Shown: positions 34,596-45,611 of the stretch, in pieces
How the letters are laid out: each line of letters begins with the position of its first letter
Numbering within the stretch: the stretch's first letter is position 1
Source of the DNA: Phytophthora hibernalis
Lineage: Eukaryota; Oomycota; Peronosporomycetes; Peronosporales; Peronosporaceae
Reading direction: 5' to 3'
Length of the DNA: 64,000 bases
Assembly (NCBI GenBank): GCA_012656075.1
Contig: JAAKBF010000030.1
Location: forward strand, 62,001 to 126,000
The notes under the pieces: model-generated
What the model saw: only the letters and a program-made list of their open reading frames with translations
Told to the model about the DNA's origin: nothing
Database searches by the model: none
Program-made: the position numbers and the translations under genes

Positions 34596-35043
34596 ACAAC
34601 TGGGTCACGCGATCAGGGCAAGTCAGGACAACGATGATGGGTAAGCACGGCGGGAAGTGATAGGAAGAAAGCCAGAAGGCCAACGAGTGGCGAGGAAGGA
34701 ATTGATAGGATAGGACAACATAAGGCTCAGTCCCGAATTCTCTTTGTGATACGCAAGTGGATTTCCTTCGTTCCAACAGCCAGCAGCCTCGACCGAGAAG
34801 AGCCCCAGGATAACCGGCCCCGTCGTCCGCTGCTGGATCGGTGTACTCAACCCCCAACATCCCGTGCCCAATAGGAGGGACACGTTAAACGATACCGTCC
34901 AGGCGTTGCTGATAACCCGACGCCGAAGACGAGAACGCACTGGCCCGATAACGCCGTGCACAACCGAGGAAACGCCGGCCCGATAACGCCGCACGCCCAA
35001 GGTCAAAGAGGAGAGGACGCCGTCACGCACGAGTGAGACGTCA
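34596..35043. other. Non-coding, possible LTR-derived sequence
   Basis: GC-rich, no gene recognised. Could include gypsy LTR sequence, but no matching second LTR was found upstream. Confidence 0.3.
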
Positions 35044-35830
35044 GTGCAAGAGCGACGCAGAGCGAGGAGAATCCGCGCTGCTCCTGAGAAGCACGCTTCA
35101 AGGTTCCTAACCAACTTGGATCATACCCCACCCAGAGATACGCTACTCAAACAACCGGGAATTTGCCCGACGTTAACGCGTAGGGTTTGTGCGAGGACGA
35201 CTTTACAGATTTCTGCTAAGGCGCTACTCCACATGTGTGTGGCGTTCCTTTTCCTCCTGAGACGCTCGGAAATTGTCTCCATCTGCGGAAACTCGTTCAA
35301 GTGGTTCGCGCTTAGAGCAGAGGACCTGGTTGTCCTGACCATGACGGGGTCTCCAAAATTAGCGGCGACTGAAGCGCAATCGGTACACATTGCGGCTTCG
35401 CGGTTCAAGACCAATCTGTGCGGGCATGCAACAGATAGAATTTTGTATCGTTCAGGTCACGCATTACTGTGCCCTATCTTCGGTGCTCTACTTCTTCGAT
35501 GATCAAGACAAGACCTCCTCCCGGTATACCAGCGGCAGTGTACCTGGGAAGCACCGGTCATCCCGCGTGTATTTCAACGGCACACCTGTCGAATGCGATC
35601 AAGAAGGCCGCTGTACTGAATGGTGAAGATCCAAGGAACTTCAGCCCGCACTCCTTCCGTGCCGGGGTGCAACGCAGATGTATCGGGCAGGAGTGGATGC
35701 CATGACGCTTCAATTTCACGGCCGGTGGTTTTCGGAGACCTTCAAGACCTCTGCGCGGAATCCGTCACTTCCCTCGCTGCTAACATGGTCACCGACTCCA
35801 AGGGTGACTCAAGTCTTCACTAGTGGGCAT
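35044..35830 (+). mobile_element. Tyrosine recombinase remnant (DIRS/Crypton type), catalytic Tyr lost
   Basis: CVAFLFLLRRSEIVS carries the first catalytic arginine, SGHALLCPIFGALLL and the AVYLGSTGHPACIS block follow, then HSFRAG (H-x-x-R) and QFHGRWFSETFKTSARNPS. In relatives the last block reads FKTYAR; here the tyrosine codon has become TCT (Ser), removing the DNA-cleaving residue. Frames change at about 35500, 35620 and 35690. It ends with the NMVTDSKGDSSLH-type tail near 35820. It may be the recombinase half of the DIRS-like element whose RT is at 27560. Confidence 0.75.
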
Positions 35831-35918
35831 ATGCTGCATGACCTACAATGGAGGCTCCGCTCCCTGGTCCTGTTTTGAATGAGCGGATGGTCATGCACAT
35901 ATGCCCATTAATGAACTA

Positions 35919-36081
35919 CAGAGCTGTCCGGCATAGGGAGAACCGTAATCAGTTATTTACCTTGCAAAATTAGAGCATGTGTCCCAAAGCCTTGCTCTAT
36001 CGGGATACAAATCCGTTTGCAAATCTTTTAACCTGGAAGAATTTATTGGTCCCACCTTTCTCCCTTTGTCGGGGAACTCTG
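35919..36081. mobile_element. 163-bp MITE with TA target duplication (copy 2)
   Basis: Same family as 15357..15517: inverted ends CAGAG...GGGAGAACCGTAATCAG and ...CTTTGTCGGGGAACTCTG, flanked by TA at 35917-35918 and 36082-36083. The left end has diverged (GCTGTCCGGCATAGG); the interior (CCTTGCAAAAT, GATACAAATCCGTTTGCAAA) matches copy 1 closely. Confidence 0.85.
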
Positions 36082-36394
36082 TACGACGTTTTACCCCAAA
36101 GATGTGGAAATGTTCTTTCTTGTATTTACGTAAGTTATATAGGGTTTTTCATCAAAACGTCAGCAAATTCGCTTATGATTTCCGGAATCAGCGTATTCCT
36201 CACCGGTGTGCGACTGTTGCAGTCACTGCATTTTTCTATGGAACGGGCAGGAATCGAATCATCCCGAGAAATCGTAAGTGTCAGGAGCCGACGATAACTC
36301 CCCACTCCGACTGGCCAAAGCCACTCGGATAAAATACGCCTCGTGCTGATGGGAGATCGCAGGACGCTGCGGCGAAAGTAAAGGCAATCCGCGA

Positions 36395-36660
36395 TGCGTG
36401 CATCTCTAGCGAGACTCGAAAAAGTACGCTGGCGGCGTCAAGGGCATCAAGAAGTGGATAAAAGGCGTGTATGCGTTGACGCTGGATGACGGCGACACAT
36501 CAAAGTTTTTTCACGAAGATGATGAACTTAATCTGAACGAGTTCACCCCATCGATGTTCGTGGAGTTTTTAGCCTACAAACGGAAAACGACTAAGGCAAC
36601 GACCCTGAGTGGATATCGCAGTGCGATAAAGGACACCTACGACAGCATCAGTAGCGGCGG
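36395..36660 (+). mobile_element. N-terminal fragment of a second Crypton-like tyrosine recombinase
   Basis: KKWIKGVYALTLDDGDTSKF, DELNLNEFTPSMFVEFLAYK and TTKATTLSGYRSAIKDTY form the SAM-like core-binding N-domain typical of oomycete tyrosine recombinases of the Crypton class. The frame then runs into the minisatellite at 36691 and the catalytic domain is absent. Confidence 0.65.
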
Positions 36661-36690
36661 CACCACCAACGACGGTAGTTGCAGCACTAT

Positions 36691-36905
36691 GACCGCCACA
36701 AACAGCAGCAACACGACTGCCACCAACAGCAGCACCACGACCGCCACCAACAGCAGCACCATCACCGCCACTAACAGCAGCAACACGACCACCACCAACA
36801 GCAGCACCACGACCACCACCAACAGCACCACCACGACCACCACCAACAGCGGCAACACGATCGCCACCAACAGCAGCAACACAATCGCCACAAACACCAG
36901 CAACA
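36691..36905. repeat. 24-bp minisatellite coding Thr-Ala-Thr-Asn-Ser-Ser units
   Basis: About nine units of ACGACCGCCACCAACAGCAGC plus ACC or AAC. It stays open in the plus frame of the recombinase fragment, giving an eight-residue repeat (TATNSSNT-like). Confidence 0.85.
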
Positions 36906-37500
36906 AGACAGCAGCAATACGATCGCCGCCAACGATGGCAGCAGCGGCGGCACCGCCACCACCGTCAACGACGCAACGACGGCAGCAGTAACGGCTGCAC
37001 CGCTACCAACAAACGCAGTAGCAGCGACACGACCACCGTCGACTTCAACATCAGTCGCGTTAAGTTCTCCCCAGAAAGCTTGCGCTCGGATGACTGCACA
37101 AAAGCAAAATCACGCACAGTTATGACAGCACAGATTTACTACACAATAAAATACACGAGGGTTGAATGGCATACTTACGAGGATAACAGCGTCCACGTAC
37201 GATCGCTGCACTTGTCCGAAGACCACATACCACGGGTAACAGTGCGCTAAAGCTGTCGTCTCATATTAGCCAATAGGAGTGCGCCCTTGAATCGTCGGCG
37301 TGAGGGACTTACGTTTTCTCAAGTCAATTCATTTCATTTCCTGGAGACCAAACTCTACCGGTAGTGTGCGAAAAATCAAGCGTGCCTTGCGCACGAAAAT
37401 GGTGTTTTATACAAATGGGTACAATAATGATGTGGTACACATATCATGTGCGCGAGGCAAGAAAAACAATGTACTACTTACAAGAAAAACAATGTACTAA
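36906..37500. other. Intergenic, no supported gene
   Basis: Continues as ACC/AGC-rich repeat decay to about 37070, then AT-rich sequence. Nothing coding recognised. Confidence 0.35.
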
Positions 37501-37508
37501 GTACGTAG

Positions 37509-38237
37509 TAGGGTTGTCGACGTCGAAGCGTCGCACTCCGGTAGACGTCTATACATAGACGTCGAAAATCGTCGAGGGACGTCGAGGTAACATTTGCTCG
37601 ACATCGGCTTCCTGTCATTATTTCGAATTAAGATTCTTAAAGATTTCATCGCTGTGAGGGACCCGACATCTACATTAAGCTTATCAGCGAAGGACACCGG
37701 AAAAGCAGCAATACGCGACGCGTTTGGCGCGCTCATTGCTACAAACGTAACAGCCGGAAGCTACTGACACCAGATGCAGGTGCTGAGGTCACTGCAGTAG
37801 AGAGATCAAGCCGAATCCCTTTGTGATGACAGAGTAGTGCTGTCGTCACTGTGTCGATGCGATAAATACCAACGCGTGCCTTGATGGGCGCACGCGTTTG
37901 ATGGCATTTTCCTTTATAATGTGTATGTGCGTGCTTGCGAGTTGTTGGGTCTTCTTCCTTGAATGAAGAAGGAATCCTTCTTCGATTGAGCGCAGGGGGT
38001 AATGGCACTCATTTAACGACAGCTTAATTGAGTCACATATTAAGTAAGATGAGGCGATGAGGCTTCTCACATCTCCAGCAGATCGATCCTCTCATTGGAC
38101 TCACTGACGTTTTTTTCTACCAATCAGCAGCGCAAATGAGGCTGGATGTTATTAGCGAAGCGTCGGCTCGACGTCAGCTGACCTCAAAGGACGGTGTCGG
38201 CAACAGACGTCTAAAACCCTCGACGTCGACAGCCCTA
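37509..38237. mobile_element. hAT-type non-autonomous element (729 bp)
   Basis: Inverted ends TAGGGTTGTCGACGTCGA at the left and its counterpart (TAGGGCTGTCGACGTCGA when reversed) at 38237 are followed inward by AGACGTCT on both sides. Flanks GTACGTAG (37501-37508) and CTACGTAG (38238-38245) agree at seven of eight bases, the length of a hAT target duplication. TAGGG termini also fit hAT. No transposase inside; the open stretches are not recognised. Confidence 0.8.
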
Positions 38238-38653
38238 CTACGTAGTACATGTAGTAGTTTAACTAATCGCCTCCCCCGCCCCTTTTTGGATGAGCGGATG
38301 GCCATGCACATATGGGGCTACGATGTTCCCCATCTTCTCAGAACTGTGCCAGATATGCATATATAGTGTATAGCAACCTCACGCTGAGTTTTATCATGGA
38401 AAAGTTGTCTTATAGCTTTCCTCGTGAGTATCAATCAACTGCATCTGATCCATGCCGGTGAATTAGGCTCAGGTGATCTGCCTCATTTTGTCTTAGCCAA
38501 CTATTTTTACAGAGTTTCTTGTTCGGCTTCCTCATGGACTGGGCGTACATTTCTGCACCACAGAACTTGAATGACACTTCAGACGAGAAAGTGTGACTGA
38601 TCTGTGCAGGTGACCGCATTGTTGATCGCTCTGGCAGCTTCAGGTGTTTCATC

Positions 38654-39863
38654 ATGACTACGCTGGACGTCAAAATCCCGCCCGACTGGCTGCGAACAGT
38701 ACGTAATTGCTATCTGTACCATCGGTGTTTGTGGGTCCTTTAATACCGTAACTGGACACGTTTGTAGCCGAACTTTCCACAGCGTAGCGAGTTGCTGGAT
38801 GCTCAGAAGCAGGATCGACGAGCATTAGCACTGGCTATTGAAGCACCTTTTTCGTGCGATAAACGGTTTGCGCGTACAGAGAAAATATTCCAAGACACTT
38901 ATCGTCGCAGTGGCGCCTTTGAGCACAGTCCGGGGCAACAAGAGCTTGATGCACCACCTCAGTATTGGCATTCTCGCGCATCTTGCAGTGGGTCACCGAC
39001 GAAGACAGCATTATTCGCCCGACGACAGTATGACAAGCGCCTGGAAAGTCTAAAGTTTGACACAGCAGAAATTGAACGGCTGCGTGATATCCCCAAGGTT
39101 GACCAGCTAGCGGACTGGTGGAAGTGCCCAGCGCCTGGATACGTGGACGATCCTCAAAGAATGACTTTCTTTCGAGAATCTCTGCGCCTCCAACTTGCAC
39201 AACACGGCAATGAGCTTGGCCCAGTTGACCCGGCGAAAATCCGATCTGCGGCTTCGGTGGATGAACGCCGGTTCTTACGAGAAAAGAGGAGTCAAGTGGC
39301 AGACAAGGTGACTCGCATCACGCACCTCATGCCAGAGGACTACACTCGCACCGATAGTTACGCTATTACTCCTCGTGCTCCAGATCTCCGTCCACAAGAA
39401 CGGGTACGTTTCATCAATACGTCAGCAGCTTGATAGTTTCTCTTCTTCTCACCAAGGAGGTTGAATTGTGTACAGCAGCGAATGAGCGGGGTATCTACAT
39501 GTAGCCCTGAACCAGCGTGGTCACTTCCAGTGTCCCCGATCAAGGTTCCTGCAAAGGTCAGTTTGCTGCTTTGAACCAACACACCTATGACCATGATTCC
39601 AATGAATAAACTGACGTCCACATTCGCAGAAGAAGGCGCCACGGCGAGCCGTCGAAAACCTCGTGTTGGAAAGCACGTCCCAGCGTGCTGTATTAGACCA
39701 ATTCAAGAGCTGCCAACTATCAGGACCTCGAAAACTCTTCCCGAATAGTAACGGCAAGGGCGCCAACTCTACTGCCCTGCTCTCGCCTATCGCGCCTTCA
39801 TCAAAGGTAGTCCGAGGACGCGATGCGTTCAAGGACCCGATCCGGTGCGGTGGTTTCTCCTAG
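38654..39863 (+). CDS. Unrecognised protein, four exons, 331 residues
   Basis: Exons at 38654..38698, 38768..39403, 39476..39556 and 39630..39863, all joined in phase 0. Introns are 69, 72 and 73 bp with GTACGT, GTACGT and GTCAGT donors and TTGTAG, TACAG and TCGCAG acceptors. The start MTTLDVKIPPDWLRT leads into exon 2 (PNFPQRSELLDAQKQDRRAL) and the protein ends at TAG 39861-39863 (DPIRCGGFS). It is charged and soluble, with no signal peptide, membrane segment or domain that I recognise. Conserved-looking segments include LADWWKCPAPGYVDDPQRMTF and VADKVTRITHLMPEDYTRTD. The Pro/Ser/Lys-rich C-terminal third looks disordered. The fully closed frame over three introns shows it is a real, maintained gene. 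It stands alone between repeats and the adenylate kinase gene. Confidence 0.75.
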
Positions 39864-40008
39864 CTAGTTTCGTTCTCAATACCACAATCTCAAGCCCACA
39901 ACAGCATAACTAGCACACAAAGGCCCTCTATACATTTACAAAGCATGCTGTTTGCTTACTGTTAAACCAAGCAACCTTCTCGCTGTCTGTCTCTGTGCAT
40001 CTATCCGT

Positions 40009-40743
40009 TCACTCATCCGCGTGCTGCGCCATCCAGTGCTGCATCCACGTGAGCACGCGCTCGATGTTGCTCTCCATGTCCTCGACCGTGCGACTCGGCA
40101 GCTCCTGCACAATCTCAGACGCGTAGCTCTCCCGCGCCTCCTGCAGCACCACCTCCATGATCTCGCACTCGACGTTCTCGGCCACCTTCTTGTCCGTGTA
40201 GCCGCGCTTCTGTAGACGGTCGAAGAGCGTCGTGTTGTCCGCGCGCAGCACCACAACCAGATCGAACCAGCGCTCTGGGAAGAAGTCGCACGTGTGGAAG
40301 TCCACCACCTTGCCGCCTTCAGCCATTATGTCCTCCATCTCGTCGCAAACCTTGTCCTCGTCCAGCACGAAACAGTCGAATTCTTCGTCGCGACCGCGGT
40401 GCAGGCCGCGCTCCTTGACCTACACTGACGCCACATTGCAGTGAGTTTCTACTGTGTCTAAGCTTCATGGTCGACTTTGAACCGCTTCGAAATTCGCAGT
40501 AGAAGCGGAGAACGCACCAAGTCGCCGACGTTCAGGTGGCTCAGAAGTTGCGAACGTTCCTGTGGGAATTTTGGAGGTTGTAGACATCGGTTGAAAGTGA
40601 GACAAACGTGATGTGAAGCGCAAGACGCAGAAGGTTATGGTGGTGTGCGAGGTGAAGACAAAACGCACCGCGAGCTGCTGGCACATGGACGTCTTGCCCG
40701 TGCCGGGAGTTCCAGTCACGAGGATGTTCGGACAACGAGTCAT
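40009..40743 (-). CDS. AK6: Adenylate kinase isoenzyme 6 (Fap7/AK6-like)
   Basis: Three exons on the minus strand: 40743..40669, 40559..40518 and 40419..40009, with introns of 109 and 98 bp (donors GTGCGT, acceptors CCACAG and GTGTAG). The product is 175 residues, the usual size for the family. The P-loop GTPGTGKT is at residues 11-18. The LNVGDL/VKERGLHRGRDEEFDCF block is the AK6 NMP-binding region, DFFPERWFDLVVVLR follows, and RLQKRGYTDKKVAENVECEIM is the lid and C-domain. AK6/Fap7 moves phosphate between ATP and AMP in the nucleus and is known in yeast and humans to act in the last step of 18S rRNA maturation with Rps14. A textbook oomycete initiator stands 8 bases upstream of the ATG. Confidence 0.9.
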
Positions 40744-40750
40744 TTTTGTC

Positions 40751-40768
40751 GAAAATGGAAAAATGAGT
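40751..40768 (-). promoter_or_regulatory. Oomycete initiator of the AK6 gene
   Basis: Minus strand CCACTCATTTTTCCATTTTC contains CTCATTTTTCCATTTT, matching every defined base of the oomycete initiator from CTCATT on. The ATG is at 40743, so the leader would be about 10-20 bases. Confidence 0.75.
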
Positions 40769-40866
40769 GGTTAGAAATTCATTTAAAACGCTACATGTAG
40801 ATTTAGAAACGGTTCTAAATAAATCTGTGACGTGTGAGAATGGCAAACCACTACGTAGAAGTTGCT

Positions 40867-42178
40867 TTACAGAATGCGCTCGATGCAGCGCAGACGTGCA
40901 CTACGTGAGCGCGAGTTCACTTCAATCTCCTCAGCAGTAGCTTTGGTTGCTTTTCGCCGTTTAAGGCGGAAGCTCTTCTTGCTCAGTGGATTAATATCCT
41001 CTTCTAACTCATCAACATCTTCATCGTCGCTGTCTTCATCATCATCATCCTGTCTTCCTTGCTTGTCCTGAATTCCAAAAGAATAGTTAGAAAAATGCTA
41101 GACAAGGAAGAACGTTCATCTTGACGTACCAGTTCTCGGAAGAATTCCTTGATAGGTCGGTCTTCCAGTGAATGAAACGCAATGGTCACTACCACAAACA
41201 AAACAAAGTCATCAGCGTAAGCGTCTGCTATAGCCATCAATGCTCAAAACGGAACGTACCAAGCCGCCCATTAGGTGCCAAGTGGTTCGCAAGCTGCTTC
41301 ACACCACTCTCGACGTGATTGAGCTCGTCATTCACGTAAATCCGCAGTGCCTGAAAACAACGCGTAGCTGGATGGGTACTGCCAAGTTTACTCGCTCGTT
41401 TGCCCTTCTTCTTCTTAGCCTTGTCCGACGACTTCCACATATTGGCGATGCGTTCAATGCACTCCCGCAAGTCCCGCGTCGTCTCAAACACCTTCCCACG
41501 CTCTTCTCGGTCCCGGACAATGGCCTTCGCGAACTCTTTGGCCAGCTTTTCCTCTCCATAGTCCCTGAAGATCTTGGTCAACTGAACTTCCGACAAGCGA
41601 TTCACCGCGTCTGCTGCTGTCAATTGGTCGGCATCTCTCTGATTGAACCTCATGTCCAGAGGTCCGTTGTTCAGGACGCTAAACCCGCGTCTAGCAGCAT
41701 CGAAATGGAAACTGTTGGCCCCCAAATCCACCAGAATCCCGTCCACTTCGTCTGGAAACCCCGCAGCTTCCAAGTGCGTTGCCAAGTCTGCGTATGATCC
41801 CAGTTGAAACTCCACGCGGCCGTGGAAGTCGCGCAGGTTGGTTTGGGCGATACCTAAGATTTCGGGATCTCGGTCCACACAGAGCAGTTTGGCATCCGGA
41901 AAGTGCTGCAAAATGGCCTTCGAGTGGCCTCCGAAGCCTGCAGTGCCGTCTACGAAGTGGAGAGGTCCGGAAGTGTCCGAAGCATTTCGTGTGAAGGCAG
42001 CGATAGTCTCGTTCAGCATGACGGGGACGTGCACTGGTGGCTGGGAACCATCATTGGTACTGGGACTGGTGTTGGTGGATGCACAAGATGCACTTGATGA
42101 TACACAGCGTGAGAAACTGAGAGAAAAGGCTCTGGATACACGCAGCACAGAAGAAGGATGCAGGCGGCGTAGCATCAT
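40867..42178 (-). CDS. RsmH-type rRNA m4C methyltransferase, probably mitochondrial
   Basis: Exons 42178..41260, 41188..41130 and 41067..40867 with introns of 71 and 62 bp (GTACGT donors) give 392 residues. The SAM site is FVDGTAGFGGHSKAIL (about 75-90). VDGILVDLGANSFHFD, RGFSVLNNGPLDMRF and GRLVTIAFHSLEDRPIKEFF (across introns 1) are signature MraW/RsmH blocks, and the protein ends in NSRSRSARLRCIERIL. RsmH methylates N4 of a cytidine in the small-subunit rRNA; eukaryotic METTL15 does so in the mitochondrial ribosome. The Arg/Ser-rich first 40 residues look like a mitochondrial presequence. A Lys-rich insert (KSSDKAKKKKGKRASK) and an acidic Asp/Glu stretch in exon 3 are unusual additions. 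Start chosen at the first ATG of the pair at 42178/42175. Confidence 0.9.
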
Positions 42179-42400
42179 GACCACCAGCCGTTGTTTGGTC
42201 TCCGCTATCGCTATATACGGGGATAGAAGATGGGCACAACTATAAAGAGGATCACTTGTTTTTAGCTACATGCAATGACAATAATTGTTTTAGCTGGTTG
42301 TAATGATAGTCAAGTTGGACATTGTTGAAGTGTTCATGTTGATTGTTGTCTGCAGTTTGGTTGCCGACGCAATTTTACGATTAACTTATAAAGAAAGCGC

Positions 42401-45075
42401 CTAGGCCATCGTCGTCGCTGTGGGCGGTGCCATCCATTTCGCGTAGATGCTTTGAGAGCCTTGAGCTCCCTCCATGAGCTTCAGAGCTTCCTCTTGTGTC
42501 AGGTTGCGCGGCAGCTCGTCTTGACGCCACAGGAACGAACGGGGCTTGCGACGTGCGTTCACCTCCCAAGTGAGGTCCTCAAGAGCGCGCACAGGGTCGG
42601 AACTTGATGGTGTGGAGCACAGGCGCAACACACACGACTTGCCGTCATGAGATCGCTCGTAGCGCACCACGCCACTCTCAACGAGGAAGTCGAGCGACTG
42701 CTTGATGCTCTCGCTGCAGAGCGCCTCGGCGTGCGAAAGCTGTTGACGCAGGAACAGCTCCTTCGCCAGTACTTGCACATGCCGCACAATGTCGCGCTCC
42801 GTGTGTTCGCTGTCATCATCCTCTGCAGTAGGGAGAAGTCTCCACAGTCCCAGGGAGGTGAGCCACAGCGAATCCATGAAGGACCAGTTTAGCGATAAAA
42901 CGAAGCTCGTAAGCTTCGATGCGTTCCAGCGAGACACGTCCACAGTCACAGTGCCAGAGGCATCATCCACATCGCACTCACTGGCGTCAGCAAGGAACTG
43001 CTTGAGGCGAGCCTCGATGTCAATGGACTCGTGGCGGCAAATATGACGAAGGAAGCGCCAGATCTTCTCAGCTTGTTGGTGCACCACCCAGATGTCCACC
43101 TTGTGCTTTGAAGAAACGCTAGTCTCACATTTGGATTGCTGGCGCAGAGCAGCATCCAGCGCGCCAATGGCAGCCATCTCTGGCAAGAAGATGTGCAGGA
43201 GGTGGTTTCGGTAGAAGCCCAGCTCCAGCGCTCGCACAGGATATTGCAATTGCGGTGACACAACACCGTTATAATTGGTGGTAACCTTCAGGATCGACAA
43301 CGCGTGGGCAGCGATGTCATCATTCTCCACGTGAGCCACAGTGGCAGCGCGCTTTTCCAGCTCTTCCACGAGCCAGACCGTGCGAGCTTCCAGCATCTCG
43401 TCCGTCACGTACGTGCGCTTCCACATCAGGAGAGCCGATACAATAGCAGTCGATGTAATAGTGCCCGAAGTTTGCATTCGCTCGGCCACAAGCTGAGACG
43501 AGCCCTGAATCGATGAGGACGCAGTAAGCGGCACCGGCTCACCGAAGCGCACATACGAGTGTCCGAGTCGAAGGAAGAACATATCCCACACCGAACGCAA
43601 CAGCACAGCCAGACTCTCCTTCTCCTTTGGCTTGCCAAGCAATTGGTTCGCGTATCCATCGACTTCGTACACCTTGTCGTAGTCCAGCGAGATAGGAACA
43701 ACCAGCACCGTCTTCTTCAAGTTCTCGCCGTCATCATCATGGTAAACAGAGCGTGATGTCGCCTTGACGTAATTGAGAAACATAGACATGAAGCCCAGGC
43801 GGGGCTTACACACGCGTCCGTGGCGAGAGCGGCCACCCTCAATGAACACCTCCACGGGGTTGCCGTCGTGCAGCAACTCATGCACATACTGTTCCAGCAC
43901 TTCCTTGTAGAGATTGTCATTCCGGAAAGACCGGCGGATGAAGAAGCTGCCGTTGGCGCGCAGAAATGATCCAACAAAGGGCAGATCCAGGTTGTTACCA
44001 GCGGCGATACGCGGCAGCGGGATGCCGTACGCGAAGCACAAGTAGCTGATAATCAGGTAGTCCAAGTGGCTCTTGTGCGTAGGCGCGAACACAACACTAA
44101 CGTCTCCTTCAGACTCCTCCAGCACGCGACGCACGTGGTGAAGGGACTCCAAGTCCACGTGAAGTCCATGGAAAAGCAGGCGCCACGTCTTAGTCAGCAA
44201 CCAGCCCAGACAGCGCACCGCCGGCATGAACATGTCCGATTTTAGCGCATCAAAAATGCGCGTCACGCGCTTTACATCCTCTGGAGGAAGTTGTTCCACA
44301 TCCTCACTCCCCGTCGCAGTTTCCTTCACTCGCGCAACGAGATTCCGGTGGTGCACGTCCACGGACGACGGCGGCCGGCCCAGCAGGTTCACTTCCACTC
44401 CAGCTCGGCAGATAAACAACAAGTCCAGCACCGCGAGTCTCACATCCGCCAGCTGCATCGCCAAACTCTGCGGCCTGGTAGAGCTCTGCGCCATGAGCGA
44501 GCTCGCCGTCTCGGCGCAGCGCTGCTCAATGGACGACAACAGCCACGAAGGCTCCATCACATTCACGAATCCATGCTGTCTCCCACTCTCCTCTTCATCC
44601 CCTCTCCCTCCCTGTTCCTGTACTCTCAGCTCCTGAACCTGTTGCTCCTCCTCCACAGCATCAACCTCCGTCTCCACTAGAAGCTCCTCCTTCTCGGTGG
44701 TCGACCGTCCCCATTCCTGCGTGTCTCTGCTCCACTTGTCCGTCTTCTCCTGTTTAAAACACAGCGGCGTCTGCTCCTTGTCGTCCTTTCGGGCCTTAAG
44801 CGCCACAGCCAGCGCCAGACTGGAGACTGTAACTGTCCTTCCTCCTGCCTTGCTCACTCCTTCCTGCTGTTGACTCGCGTCCGCCTTCTTCAGCAGCAGT
44901 CGCACCTTCTCCTGGTACTTCTGGTAGCGCAACTGCAGTCGTAACGCCGCCCCGTTGGGCACCAGCAGCGGCCGCAGATGCGCCGGCAGCTTGGGGCCGC
45001 TAGAGCCCAAGGGGCACCCGGCCACTCGTCCAAACGCGAGTGCGGTATGTGCTTCTTGCCCATGGGCTTGAGCAT
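42401..45075 (-). CDS. Glycerol-3-phosphate / dihydroxyacetone-phosphate acyltransferase (PlsB/GNPAT-type), one frameshift
   Basis: About 890 residues. The catalytic region has FAPTHKSHLDYLIISYL (the H-x4-D acyltransferase motif), PLPRIAAGNNLDLPFVGSFL, GSFFIRRSF, EVFIEGGRSRHGR and VVPISLDYDKVYEVDG, the four blocks of PlsB-like enzymes. The order and the PISLDYDK block resemble GNPAT/DHAPAT most. The enzyme acylates glycerol-3-phosphate or DHAP, the first step of glycerolipid or ether-lipid synthesis. A long acidic, Gln-rich insert precedes the catalytic part. The C-terminal domain is helical; the C-terminus APPTATTMA is not a peroxisomal PTS1. The main frame has no ATG; the natural start MGKKHIPHSRLDEWP (ATG 45063, or 45075) joins it if one base is missing from the GGGG run at 44993-44996. 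No introns seen. Confidence 0.85.
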
Positions 45076-45611
45076 CGTACGCGGACGGCGTGGGGCTGCT
45101 CTGCCCGCGAGCCGGAATGATGGCGAGTGGTGGATAAGTTGTTGACGCCGTGATACACAGGCTCTGTGATAACAGATAACGTCTCGTTATAGCGAATTTT
45201 GGCTGGAAAGAGAGTGTTTGTATTGACTGTAGTTGAGCTAGTTAAATGGTTTGAGAATACGATACAGAGCCGTTTGATATGATATATCAGATTAAAGAAT
45301 CATGTACTAATGCAGGAATATTAAAGCGGGCAATGTCAACATACAGTACATGTATTAACGTAGCACATGGCCACTACATGACTGAGCAGACTGCATGGTC
45401 GCTGAACTCCCGATCTTAGCACACCACCTCCACACTAAATACTCCATCCACACACAAACGTCACACCACACGCACACAAATATCATTCAGGCTTTTCTCA
45501 GCCTGAGTCAATGGAGTTTTGCCTCTGTTGAGGCCAAGTTTAGCTTTACCGCTGCAACTTGCCATTTGTGCATTTGCTGCTCCCACCGCGTCGCCGGTCC
45601 ATTCCTCCGCC

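Noticed and set aside
42226..45000. Plus-strand frames opposite the acyltransferase gene
   Set aside because: Antisense shadows with frequent stops and no recognisable domains.
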